A stretch of 64,000 nucleotides of DNA from Bacteriovoracaceae bacterium UBA4097 (GTDB taxonomy: Bacteria; Bdellovibrionota; Bacteriovoracia; Bacteriovoracales; Bacteriovoracaceae), in assembly GCA_002381765.1 (NCBI GenBank), contig DFXX01000037.1, forward strand, positions 1 through 64,000, given 5' to 3'. The notes beneath the pieces are model-generated. The model did not search any database. It worked only from the letters and a program-made list of their open reading frames with translations, and was not told where the DNA came from. Below, piece by piece: positions 35,440 to 43,996 of this stretch (its first letter is position 1; the number at the start of each line of letters is the position of its first letter). The position numbers were made by a program, and so were the translations under genes.

Positions 35440-36128
35440 GAGAATAAGAGTGATGTTAAAAGCCATCTTTATTGTGGAAGATGGATTTGCGCACAAAAAA
35501 GTGTTGCTGATTCTTCTCATCAAGCTCCAGGTACTATACCTACTTCAAAACCTGCAAATCAAAAAGATAAGAAATGCATTTATTGGCATTTTACTTCTAC
35601 CAGTGGAGCTTTTAGAGAAGGGGAATTAGTTGATGGAGGATCAACCATCAGAAGAATTATCTCGCCTAATGGCAAATCTTTAGTGCCATCAGGAATTGGT
35701 TTGTCTCAATGGCATCTTAACAGATAAAAAATTAGTATCCTAAGCTTGTCTACAGAACAGGGGGAGATGCGGAATTGACAAAACAAGGAATCACATCCGC
35801 TAGTACTGGCGATTAAGTCATGATCACTTATCCACTTCCAAGTATGAATGTAGGCAGGACAACCGTAATTACTTCTGGAGGTGGCCTTAATTCAATATCA
35901 ATTCCGTTTTTGGTTAAAGATTCTGATCCTGCAACATCAGGATTGCTTAGTACTGTTCGCTACAATAGCTCAAGCCAGAATAGAGTTTTGTCTTTGAGCT
36001 TAACTCCTGGAGATTTTAAGACAGGTTCGCGATGCTTGACTTCACTGAGTAGTGACGCCAGTCTTCGCTGGAGGACCTCTGGTTCTAGAGCAGTAAGTGG
36101 ATGTGAGATCATTAAGAATAAAACTTAA
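35440..36128 (+). pseudogene. decayed secreted-protein gene
   Basis: No intact gene lies between 35314 and 36423. One block (35440-35727) reads as protein-like sequence (CAQKSVADSSHQAPG, YWHFTSTSGAFREGEL, SGIGLSQWHLNR) but has no start codon. A second block in another frame (35736-36128) is broken by TAA at 35814 and contains GGLNSISIPFLVKD and two cysteines near the end. The pattern of frameshift plus stop suggests one or two dead genes for a secreted, possibly pilin-like, protein. The family is not recognised. Confidence 0.5.
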
Positions 36129-36359
36129 TACTTAAATATTCGTACACTCCAAAACTGCTCTGGTGATACTTCTTCATGCAGAATTCATTATCTGGGAGTG
36201 CGAGTACTTATTAAGGTGTTCTTTCTAGACTTGATGCGTGATTATTTTTTACGGTATGTCCTTTAATAAATACTATGTAATATCATGTGGTTAACTTCCT
36301 TATTGTATGTCGGCCGTACACATCTGTGAACATATTTAGAAATAAACCTGAAAGGAAGT

Positions 36360-36388
36360 TTGACAGGCATGAATTAGATGATCTATTT
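36360..36388 (+). promoter_or_regulatory. strong sigma-70-like promoter
   Basis: Perfect -35 TTGACA at 36360-36365 and a -10-like TCTATT at 36382-36387 (16-bp spacer), placing the transcript start near 36394. The SD CGGAG precedes the ATG at 36424. Confidence 0.6.
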
Positions 36389-36423
36389 ACTCCGTTAAGA
36401 ACTTTTAACCAACGGAGAAACAA

Positions 36424-36762
36424 ATGAAAACTATCATCGCTGCTCTTGCTCTTACACTTTCTGCTTCATCTTTTGCTATGCCTTTCGAAACTCAATCTTT
36501 CGGATTGTACTTCTGGGGTTCTTCTGAAGAAGAAGTTGTATCAATGATCGAAGAAGCTATTCCTGCTGTTCAAACTGGCGAGTTCGAAGATCTTGCTAAG
36601 CGTATGTCTTTCTCTAGATGTGCTCCAATCCAAGCTCGTCACATCAAAATCGGTAAGACTTTCATCAAGAAATTCTACAAGAATGTAAACGGAACTCTTT
36701 CTGTTTCTTACCGTGGTCTTCTTACTGTTTCTCATAACCGTTGTCGCGCATACAACAACTAA
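36424..36762 (+). CDS. small, probably abundant secreted protein
   Basis: A 112-residue protein with a classic signal peptide (MKTIIAALALTLSASSFA). The mature chain has a helix-rich first half (SSEEEVVSMIEEAIPAV) and a beta-like second half with two cysteines. Codon use is unlike its neighbours: almost only CTT, GCT, CGT, TTC, TAC, AAC and ATC, the pattern of highly expressed genes. With its strong promoter, SD and terminator this implies abundance. It is recognisably related to the protein at 37662-38042. Family and function unknown. Confidence 0.75.
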   Translation: MKTIIAALALTLSASSFAMPFETQSFGLYFWGSSEEEVVSMIEEAIPAVQTGEFEDLAKRMSFSRCAPIQARHIKIGKTFIKKFYKNVNGTLSVSYRGLLTVSHNRCRAYNN

Positions 36763-36782
36763 TTCTAAGAGTTATTGTTATA

Positions 36783-36812
36783 GGGATCCTCATATGAGGG
36801 TCCCTTTTTTTT
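36783..36812 (+). terminator. rho-independent terminator
   Basis: GGGATCCTCAT/ATGAGGGTCCC (one G-T pair) followed by eight T, 20 bases after the stop of the small secreted protein. Confidence 0.88.
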
Positions 36813-36825
36813 AAGTAGATGGATC

Positions 36826-37665
36826 ATGCAAGATAATCTTCCTAACATTACAGAATATCTTAATTACCGGCAGTTCCTGCAGGATTTTTATCTATCTAAG
36901 AAGAAGGCCAGTCCTTCTTACTCCTATCGTGTTTTTGTTAATAAAGGTGATCTGGGGTCTCCTTCTCATCTGAAGATGGTTATCGATGGTAGTCGTAACC
37001 TTACGCTAAATACCATTCCTAAATATATAAATGCTCTTGGATTCAAAAAGAAAGTTGAGTCTCAGTTTTTTGAACTCCTTGTTCTCTATAATCAGGAAAC
37101 AAATCCTGATCAAAAAATTAATTATTTTAATGAAATCATGGCGCTCAAAAGAAAGAAGGGTCTCTCCCTTCTAGAAAAGCACCAATTTGATCTCCTGGCC
37201 CAGTGGTTTCATGTGGCAATCTATGTCCTGGTTGGATTAGATAGTTTCAAGAACGATCCTGAGTGGTTGGCCGAAAAATTAAGAAAGAGAGTTAACTCAA
37301 AGCAAACTCAGGATGCCCTGGATTCGCTTGAGGCCTTAAAACTCATCGAAAGAGATGAAGTGAAGGGATATAAACAAACTTCAGGCGCCTTATCCACCGC
37401 AGATGATCTACGTCATCTTAGTGTTTATAGATATCATAAGGATATGATTGAACTCTCAATTAATTCTTTAGAGAATGATGCCAGTGAAGTTCGAGAATTC
37501 AATGGAGTTACCTTAAGTATCAGTAAGGATAAGCTCCCTCTATTAAAAGAAAAAATACGTGCTTTCAGAAAAGAGATAAATGAGTTAACTAGTAACATTC
37601 CTGATGCTGATGAGGTTTACCAATTAAATGTTCAGCTCTTCCCGCTGACAGAGGTGAAACAATGA
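36826..37665 (+). CDS. TIGR02147-family protein
   Basis: A 279-residue soluble protein. The start ITEYLNYRQFLQDFYLSKK, then SYRVFVNKGDLGSPSHLKMV, the NLTLNTIPKYINALGF segment, a middle NYFNEIMALK and the late FRKEINELTS match my recollection of TIGR02147, a Bdellovibrio/Fibrobacter-type family. The N-terminal part looks like an HTH, so a regulatory role is plausible but unproven. It is coupled by a 4-base overlap to the small secreted gene that follows. The ATG has no SD. Confidence 0.8.
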   Translation: MQDNLPNITEYLNYRQFLQDFYLSKKKASPSYSYRVFVNKGDLGSPSHLKMVIDGSRNLTLNTIPKYINALGFKKKVESQFFELLVLYNQETNPDQKINYFNEIMALKRKKGLSLLEKHQFDLLAQWFHVAIYVLVGLDSFKNDPEWLAEKLRKRVNSKQTQDALDSLEALKLIERDEVKGYKQTSGALSTADDLRHLSVYRYHKDMIELSINSLENDASEVREFNGVTLSISKDKLPLLKEKIRAFRKEINELTSNIPDADEVYQLNVQLFPLTEVKQ

Positions 37666-38042
37666 AAATCTTAGCTCTTGTTTTGATGATCGTCTTATTC
37701 TCTCTCCAAAGTTGGGGAGGAGGTGTCGATGTAGGTAATCATAAGCCACAAGGTTTTAGAGGCAGCTATGTCGTTCCAGCTTTTGCAACTGAAGAGGCCT
37801 TAGTTTCTTATGTTGAAAAACAACTTCCTAAAATTGAAAAAGGTTCAGTCGCTGAAGTTAAGCAAATGATCAAAGAGGCCGCCTGCTCAAATGGAGATAT
37901 TAAGTTTGATCTCCTAGAAGTCATTCCTTCATATAAAATCAATCAGAAAACCTTAAAGCTTCAAAAAGAGTTTATGGGGCTAGTGATTGTTGACCTTAAG
38001 TCATGTAAAAAGCCGTCTCGCCTTACTTATTTTGATCATTAA
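37662..38042 (+). CDS. small secreted protein, paralogue of 36424-36762
   Basis: A 126-residue protein with signal peptide (MKILALVLMIVLFSLQSWG). The mature chain aligns by eye with the neighbour upstream: EEALVSYVEKQLPKIEKGS against EEEVVSMIEEAIPAVQTGE, then one cysteine, then FMGLVIVDLKSCKK against YRGLLTVSHNRCRA. Two cysteines are conserved. Codon use is ordinary, so it is probably less abundant. The ATGA overlap with the TIGR02147 gene indicates co-translation. Confidence 0.7.
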   Translation: MKILALVLMIVLFSLQSWGGGVDVGNHKPQGFRGSYVVPAFATEEALVSYVEKQLPKIEKGSVAEVKQMIKEAACSNGDIKFDLLEVIPSYKINQKTLKLQKEFMGLVIVDLKSCKKPSRLTYFDH

Positions 38043-38046
38043 TTTG

Positions 38047-38083
38047 CAACCTCTCTGCTCTTCTTGAAAGAGCATTGAGGTTG
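38047..38083 (+). terminator. hairpin ending the TIGR02147 operon
   Basis: CAACCTC/GAGGTTG outer stem and TGCTCTT/AAGAGCA inner stem separated by a 2x2 internal loop. There is no T tract. The bestrophin promoter overlaps it. Confidence 0.5.
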
Positions 38084-38092
38084 ATCTATAAC
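38064..38092 (+). promoter_or_regulatory. promoter of bestrophin gene
   Basis: TTGAAA (38064-38069), a 17-bp spacer and TATAAC (38087-38092). The ATG at 38103 is 10 bases further on, leaving a leader of only about 3-4 nt and no SD. Confidence 0.65.
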
Positions 38093-38102
38093 TTTCCTAC
38101 TT

Positions 38103-38978
38103 ATGATTCAATACGATCCCCATCGCTGGATGGACCATTTCTTCGATATACGTGGCTCCTTGGTAAGAGAAATCTCTGGCAGAGTACTCCTTTGCACTCT
38201 TTGGTCACTAGGAGTGGTGTATTTTCATATTTACATCCATCCTGTTGGTATTCCGTCTATTATCCATACTCTAGTGGGTCTTGCTTTAGGTCTACTTCTG
38301 GTATTTAGAACCAATGCTTCCTATGACCGTTTCTGGGAAGGACGAAAGCTTTGGGGTGGGATGGTAAATGAGACGCGCAATCTTATGAGGACCACTGAAG
38401 CGTTTCTTTCAGAAGCACCCGAGACCAGAAGAGAAGTTGCTCAGTGGATGATGGCCTTTATCTACGCCGCTATGAATATCTTAAGAGATAAGAAGAGTTT
38501 CGGCCCTATTGCTGCTTACCTAGATCCAGAAGAGGTGAAACTTGCTTATGAGTCTCCCCATCCTGCGATGTTTGCTGCTAAAAAGATCAGTCTTTGCTTG
38601 CAGCAAGCCAGACTCGCTGGTCATATTAATGAGTTTGTCCAAATTAGCATCGATCAAAACGTTCAGCTGTTAGTTGATTATTTAGGTGGTTGTGAACGAA
38701 TTCATAGGACGCCCTTACCTTTTGCCTATGTTGTTCATTTAAGAAGGGCCTTAGTCATATATTGCTTCACCTTGCCATTTGCTTTAGTTGAATTGTTTTC
38801 TTGGAATTGGGCCGTGGTCTTCGATACTCTGTTCCTATCCTATGTCTTTTTTGGAATTGAAGAAATCGGAGTAGAGATCGAGGATCCATTTGGGGAAGAT
38901 GAAAATGATCTCCCCCTGGAGGCGATTTGTGATTCGATTTTCAGAAATACCAGGGCCCTGCTTTCCGTTGAGTTTTAA
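38103..38978 (+). CDS. bestrophin-like anion channel
   Basis: A 291-residue membrane protein of the bestrophin/UPF0187 (YneE) family. RTNASYDRFWEGRKLWGGMVNETRNL at residues about 68-93 is the family signature (shown in part: NASYDRFWEGRKLWG). The hydrophobic helices near 25-70 and 210-260, and the C-terminal IGVEIEDPFGEDENDLPLE, also match. Members form pentameric chloride or cation channels. It has its own promoter and no SD. Convergent with the lipoprotein gene 5 bases downstream. Confidence 0.88.
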   Translation: MIQYDPHRWMDHFFDIRGSLVREISGRVLLCTLWSLGVVYFHIYIHPVGIPSIIHTLVGLALGLLLVFRTNASYDRFWEGRKLWGGMVNETRNLMRTTEAFLSEAPETRREVAQWMMAFIYAAMNILRDKKSFGPIAAYLDPEEVKLAYESPHPAMFAAKKISLCLQQARLAGHINEFVQISIDQNVQLLVDYLGGCERIHRTPLPFAYVVHLRRALVIYCFTLPFALVELFSWNWAVVFDTLFLSYVFFGIEEIGVEIEDPFGEDENDLPLEAICDSIFRNTRALLSVEF

Positions 38979-38983
38979 GACAA

Positions 38984-39982
38984 TTAATCCCTCATAGCAT
39001 TTGGTAGAGTTAATATCTTGCTGTAAATCCCAAAGGGGAGGACCAGATTGATAAACGAATTATTTTTATCGAATTCAAAGTTGTTGACTGTGATGACACT
39101 AGTGCTGCCTAGTAAACTGCAATTGTCCTGTGGAGTAACTTTCAGGTAAGGGCCGAGGGTTAGGTTATAGTAGACTTCAAACTCACTATGATCAATGCAG
39201 TCTTCACTTGTTATCTCATATCTTAATGACCCATCTTCTGAGATTATACTCAATTCTCGACTGCCATTGGTATTGCTCGACTCATACTTGCCTTGATAAT
39301 ATTTTCCGAAAAGTTCAGAAATGTTTAATTCCGTTCCTCTGATGTAAAAGTCAGTAAAGTCATCACCAATCTTTGAGACCGCATAACTCCAGTTCTTCTT
39401 TTCATAATCGTATTCCCCGGCAAACGGGGTGTGATGGAAGTGCAGATGCTCAGAAGAAAGGCTGAGAAGTTTGCCAGAGATAGGTGAGCTTAACTCTACT
39501 TGGGCATAGTCTTCACAAAGTGTTTTAATTCTTGCTTTGCCACTCTGATCGAGATCAAAGGTTGTTCCTCTTTTTTGAAACTGAGCGCTCATAGTGTGAA
39601 TGAGAGTGGGTTCAAAGACTAATCTTAATCCCATTTCTGACTGTATGATTCGATAGGTTCCAGTTCTCTTAAACTTACAATCTAGATAATGATCTTCTAG
39701 ATAATAATTGCTGGCATTTCTCACAGGAATGATTGACTCGATGGTCATTTTGTTTTCATCATGAAATTGCAGGGTACCTGATTTTGACCTCAAGGTTCCT
39801 TGAAGATCAGCTTTATATTTTGCAGTTACATCCTTCATATCTGTTTCTACTGATTCTGTAACCAGAGGATCCTGTACTTCCCGCATAAGGGGTTGATTAT
39901 CAATTTCAGGGGCCTTGCCACAAGCAAAGAGGGTAAGAGTGCACAAACCTAATGAGAGTGACTTAAACTTCGAATAAACCAT
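38984..39982 (-). CDS. lipoprotein of unknown function
   Basis: A 332-residue protein with a lipoprotein signal peptide (FKSLSLGLCTLTLFAC, lipidated C21). The mature part is beta-rich with scattered cysteines (LDCKF, KTLCEDY, EDCID, DNCSL), probably periplasmic. No family recognised. The SD TAAGGAGT lies within an 8-bp hairpin directly before the ATG, so translation is likely controlled (see 39987-40008). Confidence 0.75.
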   Translation of the reverse strand: MVYSKFKSLSLGLCTLTLFACGKAPEIDNQPLMREVQDPLVTESVETDMKDVTAKYKADLQGTLRSKSGTLQFHDENKMTIESIIPVRNASNYYLEDHYLDCKFKRTGTYRIIQSEMGLRLVFEPTLIHTMSAQFQKRGTTFDLDQSGKARIKTLCEDYAQVELSSPISGKLLSLSSEHLHFHHTPFAGEYDYEKKNWSYAVSKIGDDFTDFYIRGTELNISELFGKYYQGKYESSNTNGSRELSIISEDGSLRYEITSEDCIDHSEFEVYYNLTLGPYLKVTPQDNCSLLGSTSVITVNNFEFDKNNSFINLVLPFGIYSKILTLPNAMRD

Positions 39983-39986
39983 AGGG

Positions 39987-40008
39987 ACTCCTTAATTGTG
40001 TAAGGAGT
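39987..40008 (-). promoter_or_regulatory. SD-sequestering hairpin
   Basis: ACTCCTTA and TAAGGAGT are perfect 8-bp complements around a 6-nt loop. In the minus-strand mRNA the SD arm ends 4 bases before the ATG at 39982. The fold masks the whole SD and could act as a thermosensor or a protein- or sRNA-controlled switch. Confidence 0.6.
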
Positions 40009-40060
40009 TCATACCAGAGTATGGGCGAGGCTCAAGGGAGTTTGAAGATATTACTTGAGA

Positions 40061-42454
40061 TTATGGTAGGAAGTTTGGTTTTGGTAGGATCCAGGAGGTG
40101 GTATTGGAAGCAAAACCCGTATATATTGTAACCTGGGCCACATTCCAACCGCTTAAATCCTGATTCATTTTATTTGCATATTGGAACATATAGCTCATAT
40201 CGGTAACTTTTGAAGTGTCCCAGTCACTTATGTCCTGATTAAAATCTACGGCGGATCTGAACATGTGACTCATACGTGTTACTCGGGCAGTATTCCAGTT
40301 TCCAATATTTTGATTAAAAGCTCTTGCTGAGTCAAAAGTATAGCGCATATCGGATACTAATGACGTGTTCCAAGAACTGATATCTTGGTTAAATACTAAA
40401 GCTCCATAAAAGGTGGCATACAAGTCTGCAACCTTTGAAACGTTCCATTTGCCAATTTTTTGATTGAACGCACGTGCCGACCTGAATGTTCCCTGTAAAC
40501 TAGTTACCTTGGAGACATCCCAATTGCTGATATCGTTGTTGAAGAGATAAGTGCCATCAAAGGCATAACCCATCTGAGTCACAGATGAGGTTATCCATTG
40601 ACTGAGATCTCCTTCAAAATAAGTGGCATCTTTGAATATATTATGAAAATTAGTCACATTACTTAGATCAGGAATACTGCTTGCAGTAATTTTCAAGTTT
40701 TTGCAATTAATGAAAGCATCCTGCATCGTGCTCCATTTGTTGGGCCCCCATTCAATAATTTCAATGAATTTTAATGGGTCTTTGTTTCCAAGAGTTCTCA
40801 TTTGATTGTAGGTACCGGTCATGGTTACAGTGTAAATTCCTGGAGCTGGATACTGATGAATAAGTCCAGCTTCTCCATCTGTACTTCTTACTCTTTGGAT
40901 GGCACTTCCATCTCCCCAGTTCACATTGACATCATAAGTTCCCACAAGGGGTAATATGATCGAATCACTCGCTGTGTATCCTGCATTAGCTGTATTCCAG
41001 CGTGTGATAAATGAGAGTTGTTTCAGCTCAAAAGCGGCACTTGCTAGATTTGAAACCAGGGTGTTCGCTGTAACAGTATAGCTCATACTTGCCGGGCCAC
41101 TATATCCAGTTGAACCGGTTAGTCCCACAAAGCAACCACCCACCCTGCACGCACAGGGAGTGGTAATTGTAACATTAACCAAATTCGAGATACTGCAACT
41201 TGTGGCCGGATGATTGTCAGGGTCTTCATAATTTAGTTTTACTACAAACTCTTGATCTCTCTGTCTGGTGGTCAATGGCAAATTAAAGGCAAGAGGAGCT
41301 GTATCATAAAAGAAGGGTGGTTTTGGTTGCACCCAGGAAGTCGCTCCAGTGCTGTAATCATTGTAGGAAGTAACACCAGTTATATCCCAATTACTAAGAT
41401 TCTGATTAAATGCAGTGGCATTCTCAAACATATTACTCATGTCTGTGACATTTGATATATTCCAGCCACTAATATTCTGATTAAATGCAGAAGTATTGCA
41501 GAACATATGGGTCATAGTAGTCACATGACCTGTATTCCAAGAGCTAATATCTTGATTAAAAGCAGAAGCTCCGCAGAACATATAGCTTAGATCAGTAGCT
41601 GCCGAGATATTCCAGGTCCCAATATTACTATTAAAGCTAGAAGCCTCTCTGAACATTGAACTCAGGTTAGTTACTAGACTCAGATCCGGAGCATTTGTTG
41701 CAGTGATTTGTAAATTAGAGGCGCCATAGAAGGCCCCTTCCATAGTTGCCCATTGATTGTTTCCCCAGGAAACGACTTTCAGAATTTTTTGAGCATCGCC
41801 ACCATTATTAAATGAGAGGCGATCAAAGATTCCATCTATGGTAACTGTGTAAACACCAGGAGTAGTGTAGGTATGGGTCTTATTGGCATCGTTCCAACTA
41901 GTGATGGTGTTGGTGGAACCATCACCCCAGTCAACCAGGAAATTATAATTACCACCACTCACTAAAGGCAGGGTGATTTGATTATTGGCCGATGTTCCAG
42001 TGTTATCTGTTTTCCATTCTGTTGTGAAAAGCACATCTAAGTTGAATTGAGCTCTGGCGGTATTGGAGGTAAGAGAATTAGTAGTAACAGTGAAGTCAAG
42101 GCCCGCTACTCCTGTGTAGCCCACATCTCCGGTTACTCCTACCTTACAAATGCCGTTTCCATCGCAGGCGCATAGAGTGGTTACGGTGAGGTGACTTAAG
42201 TTAGAGACGGTGCAACTCGTGGCCAGATCGGTGTCAATATCGGTGTAATTAAGCACTATAAAATTCTCCACCTGAGAGCGGCGAGTATGGGTAGAGAGAT
42301 TAGTGACGGTAGGAGGATTATCGATGTGAGGAGTTTCAATATAGGGAACCTCTCCCTCGGAGCTATCGGTAATTCTTGTCTTTTTTAGTTCAACATTACA
42401 CGCGCTCACCAGGAAGAGAGAAAGGAGTGATAATACTGTTAGAATAATCTTCAT
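40061..42454 (-). CDS. BspA-like (DUF285) repeat lipoprotein
   Basis: A 797-residue predicted lipoprotein (lipobox LVSAC, C19). It consists of two similar halves. Each has a cadherin/Ig-like domain with a CAC motif, then a PKD-like strand (WGDGS...TPGVYTVTI), then five or six about 25-residue BspA/DUF285 repeats (MFREASSFNSNIGTWN, MFCGASAFNQDISSWN, MFRSAVDFNQDISDWD). Such repeats occur in surface adhesins of Mycoplasma, Bacteroides and Gram-positive bacteria. Probably exposed on the outer membrane and used in contact with other cells or surfaces; the role is inferred. Confidence 0.82.
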   Translation of the reverse strand: MKIILTVLSLLSLFLVSACNVELKKTRITDSSEGEVPYIETPHIDNPPTVTNLSTHTRRSQVENFIVLNYTDIDTDLATSCTVSNLSHLTVTTLCACDGNGICKVGVTGDVGYTGVAGLDFTVTTNSLTSNTARAQFNLDVLFTTEWKTDNTGTSANNQITLPLVSGGNYNFLVDWGDGSTNTITSWNDANKTHTYTTPGVYTVTIDGIFDRLSFNNGGDAQKILKVVSWGNNQWATMEGAFYGASNLQITATNAPDLSLVTNLSSMFREASSFNSNIGTWNISAATDLSYMFCGASAFNQDISSWNTGHVTTMTHMFCNTSAFNQNISGWNISNVTDMSNMFENATAFNQNLSNWDITGVTSYNDYSTGATSWVQPKPPFFYDTAPLAFNLPLTTRQRDQEFVVKLNYEDPDNHPATSCSISNLVNVTITTPCACRVGGCFVGLTGSTGYSGPASMSYTVTANTLVSNLASAAFELKQLSFITRWNTANAGYTASDSIILPLVGTYDVNVNWGDGSAIQRVRSTDGEAGLIHQYPAPGIYTVTMTGTYNQMRTLGNKDPLKFIEIIEWGPNKWSTMQDAFINCKNLKITASSIPDLSNVTNFHNIFKDATYFEGDLSQWITSSVTQMGYAFDGTYLFNNDISNWDVSKVTSLQGTFRSARAFNQKIGKWNVSKVADLYATFYGALVFNQDISSWNTSLVSDMRYTFDSARAFNQNIGNWNTARVTRMSHMFRSAVDFNQDISDWDTSKVTDMSYMFQYANKMNQDLSGWNVAQVTIYTGFASNTTSWILPKPNFLP

Positions 42455-42600
42455 AACTACAGGATCGGCATTCTTCTTATTGATCTTTAAAGGTTGTTAA
42501 GAAAATTTTTTTATTCTAATTAGAATGCATTGCTAAATAAAGTATATGTACCTAGAGCTAGGCCTCTTATGGCACAATGAGGTTCAAAGAGGTTGAAATC

Positions 42601-43986
42601 ATGACAAATACTTTAAAAGAAATAAGAAGTATCAATCCTGCCAATCATGAACTTCTAGGGATCTTTCAAAAGCATACCCCGGATCAAGTCGAGTCAGCAG
42701 TTGAGCATTCATGGAAGGCCTTTACTTCCTATCGAGTGTCCAGCTTCAAGGAGCGCTCGCAAATTCTCCTAAGAGCGGCGGAGATTCTTGAGTCAGAGAA
42801 AGAGCGTTGGGGAAAGCTCATGAGTCTAGAGATGGGAAAGACTCTAAAATCTGGAATAGAAGAGGCCCAGAAATGTGCCTTATGCTGCCGCTATTATGCT
42901 GAGAAAGGAGAAGAGTTTCTTTCGAGCGAAAATGTCCCCGGTAAACGAGGAGAAAGGCGCATGGTGGAGTTTACTCCCTTGGGGCCAGTCCTTGCAATTA
43001 TGCCGTGGAATTTTCCCTTCTGGCAGGTTATTAGATTTCTTGCCCCGGCACTTATGGCAGGCAATACTGCGCTCTTAAAGCATGCTTCCAATGTGCCTCA
43101 ATGTGCTTTAGCAATTGAAGAAATTTTTCTTCGGGCGGGCTCACCTGATGGAGTTTTTCAAACGCTTCTTATAAGTTCCAAGGATGTCTCTTCGCTGATT
43201 GATGACCCACGAATTCGAGCAGTCACTCTTACGGGCAGTGAAGAGGCCGGAATAGATGTGGCCATTCATGCAGGAAGAAATCTCAAGAAAGTCGTTTTAG
43301 AGCTTGGAGGGAGCGATCCCTTCATTGTTATGCCTAGTGCTGATTTGGATAAGGCGGTTAAGATGGCGGTTAAGGCCAGAACCATTAACAATGGTGAATC
43401 CTGTGTGGCGGCTAAGCGCTTTATTGTTCATGAATCTATTGCCGATGAATTTGAAAAGAAATTTATAGCAGGGATGAGAGGACTTAAGGTAGGTGATCCC
43501 CTTGATGTTCTAACTGAGATTGGTCCCCTGGCCACTGACAGTATTAGGGAGAGTTTGATCGACCAAGTTGAGCGTTCAGTGAAAGGGGGAGGAAAGATTT
43601 TAACTGGTGGCAAAGCTGTTTCAGGAGCGGGCAATTTCTTTGAGCCCACCATCATTTCAGGATTAACACCTGAATCTTCGACTTATTATGAAGAGTTCTT
43701 TGGTCCGGTCGCACTCCTTTTCCGCGTGAAAAATTTAGAAGAGGCCATGAAAATGGCCAATGACACTCATTTTGGTCTAGGGGCCACATTCTGGTCACAT
43801 GATGCTGAAGAGCAACAGATCTTTATTCGTGATATTGAGTCCGGTATGGCCTTTGTCAATGCTCAGGTGGCATCTGATCCCGCTCTTCCATTTGGTGGGA
43901 TGAAAAGATCAGGAATTGGAAGAGAGCTTTCTCACTTTGGAATTCGGGAATTCACTAATATTAAAACGGTGGTGATTGCCGAGTAG
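42601..43986 (+). CDS. gabD: NAD(P)-dependent succinate-semialdehyde dehydrogenase
   Basis: A 461-residue aldehyde dehydrogenase. MPWNFPFWQV and LKHASNVP are cofactor-binding motifs, LELGGSDPF holds the general-base Glu, NNGESCVAAKRF the catalytic Cys, and EEFFGPVALL and GGMKRSGIGRE close the fold. It is most like the SSADH (GabD/Sad) group that oxidises succinic semialdehyde to succinate; a related aldehyde substrate is possible. The ATG at 42601 with AGAGG upstream is preferred over the in-frame 42577 ATG. It overlaps or abuts the AlkB gene. Confidence 0.88.
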   Translation: MTNTLKEIRSINPANHELLGIFQKHTPDQVESAVEHSWKAFTSYRVSSFKERSQILLRAAEILESEKERWGKLMSLEMGKTLKSGIEEAQKCALCCRYYAEKGEEFLSSENVPGKRGERRMVEFTPLGPVLAIMPWNFPFWQVIRFLAPALMAGNTALLKHASNVPQCALAIEEIFLRAGSPDGVFQTLLISSKDVSSLIDDPRIRAVTLTGSEEAGIDVAIHAGRNLKKVVLELGGSDPFIVMPSADLDKAVKMAVKARTINNGESCVAAKRFIVHESIADEFEKKFIAGMRGLKVGDPLDVLTEIGPLATDSIRESLIDQVERSVKGGGKILTGGKAVSGAGNFFEPTIISGLTPESSTYYEEFFGPVALLFRVKNLEEAMKMANDTHFGLGATFWSHDAEEQQIFIRDIESGMAFVNAQVASDPALPFGGMKRSGIGRELSHFGIREFTNIKTVVIAE

Positions 43987-43996
43987 TGGGGCATGG

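Noticed and set aside
35432..35629. 65-codon open frame in the decayed locus
   Set aside because: A different frame of the same bases gives more protein-like sequence; this one has no SD and looks random.
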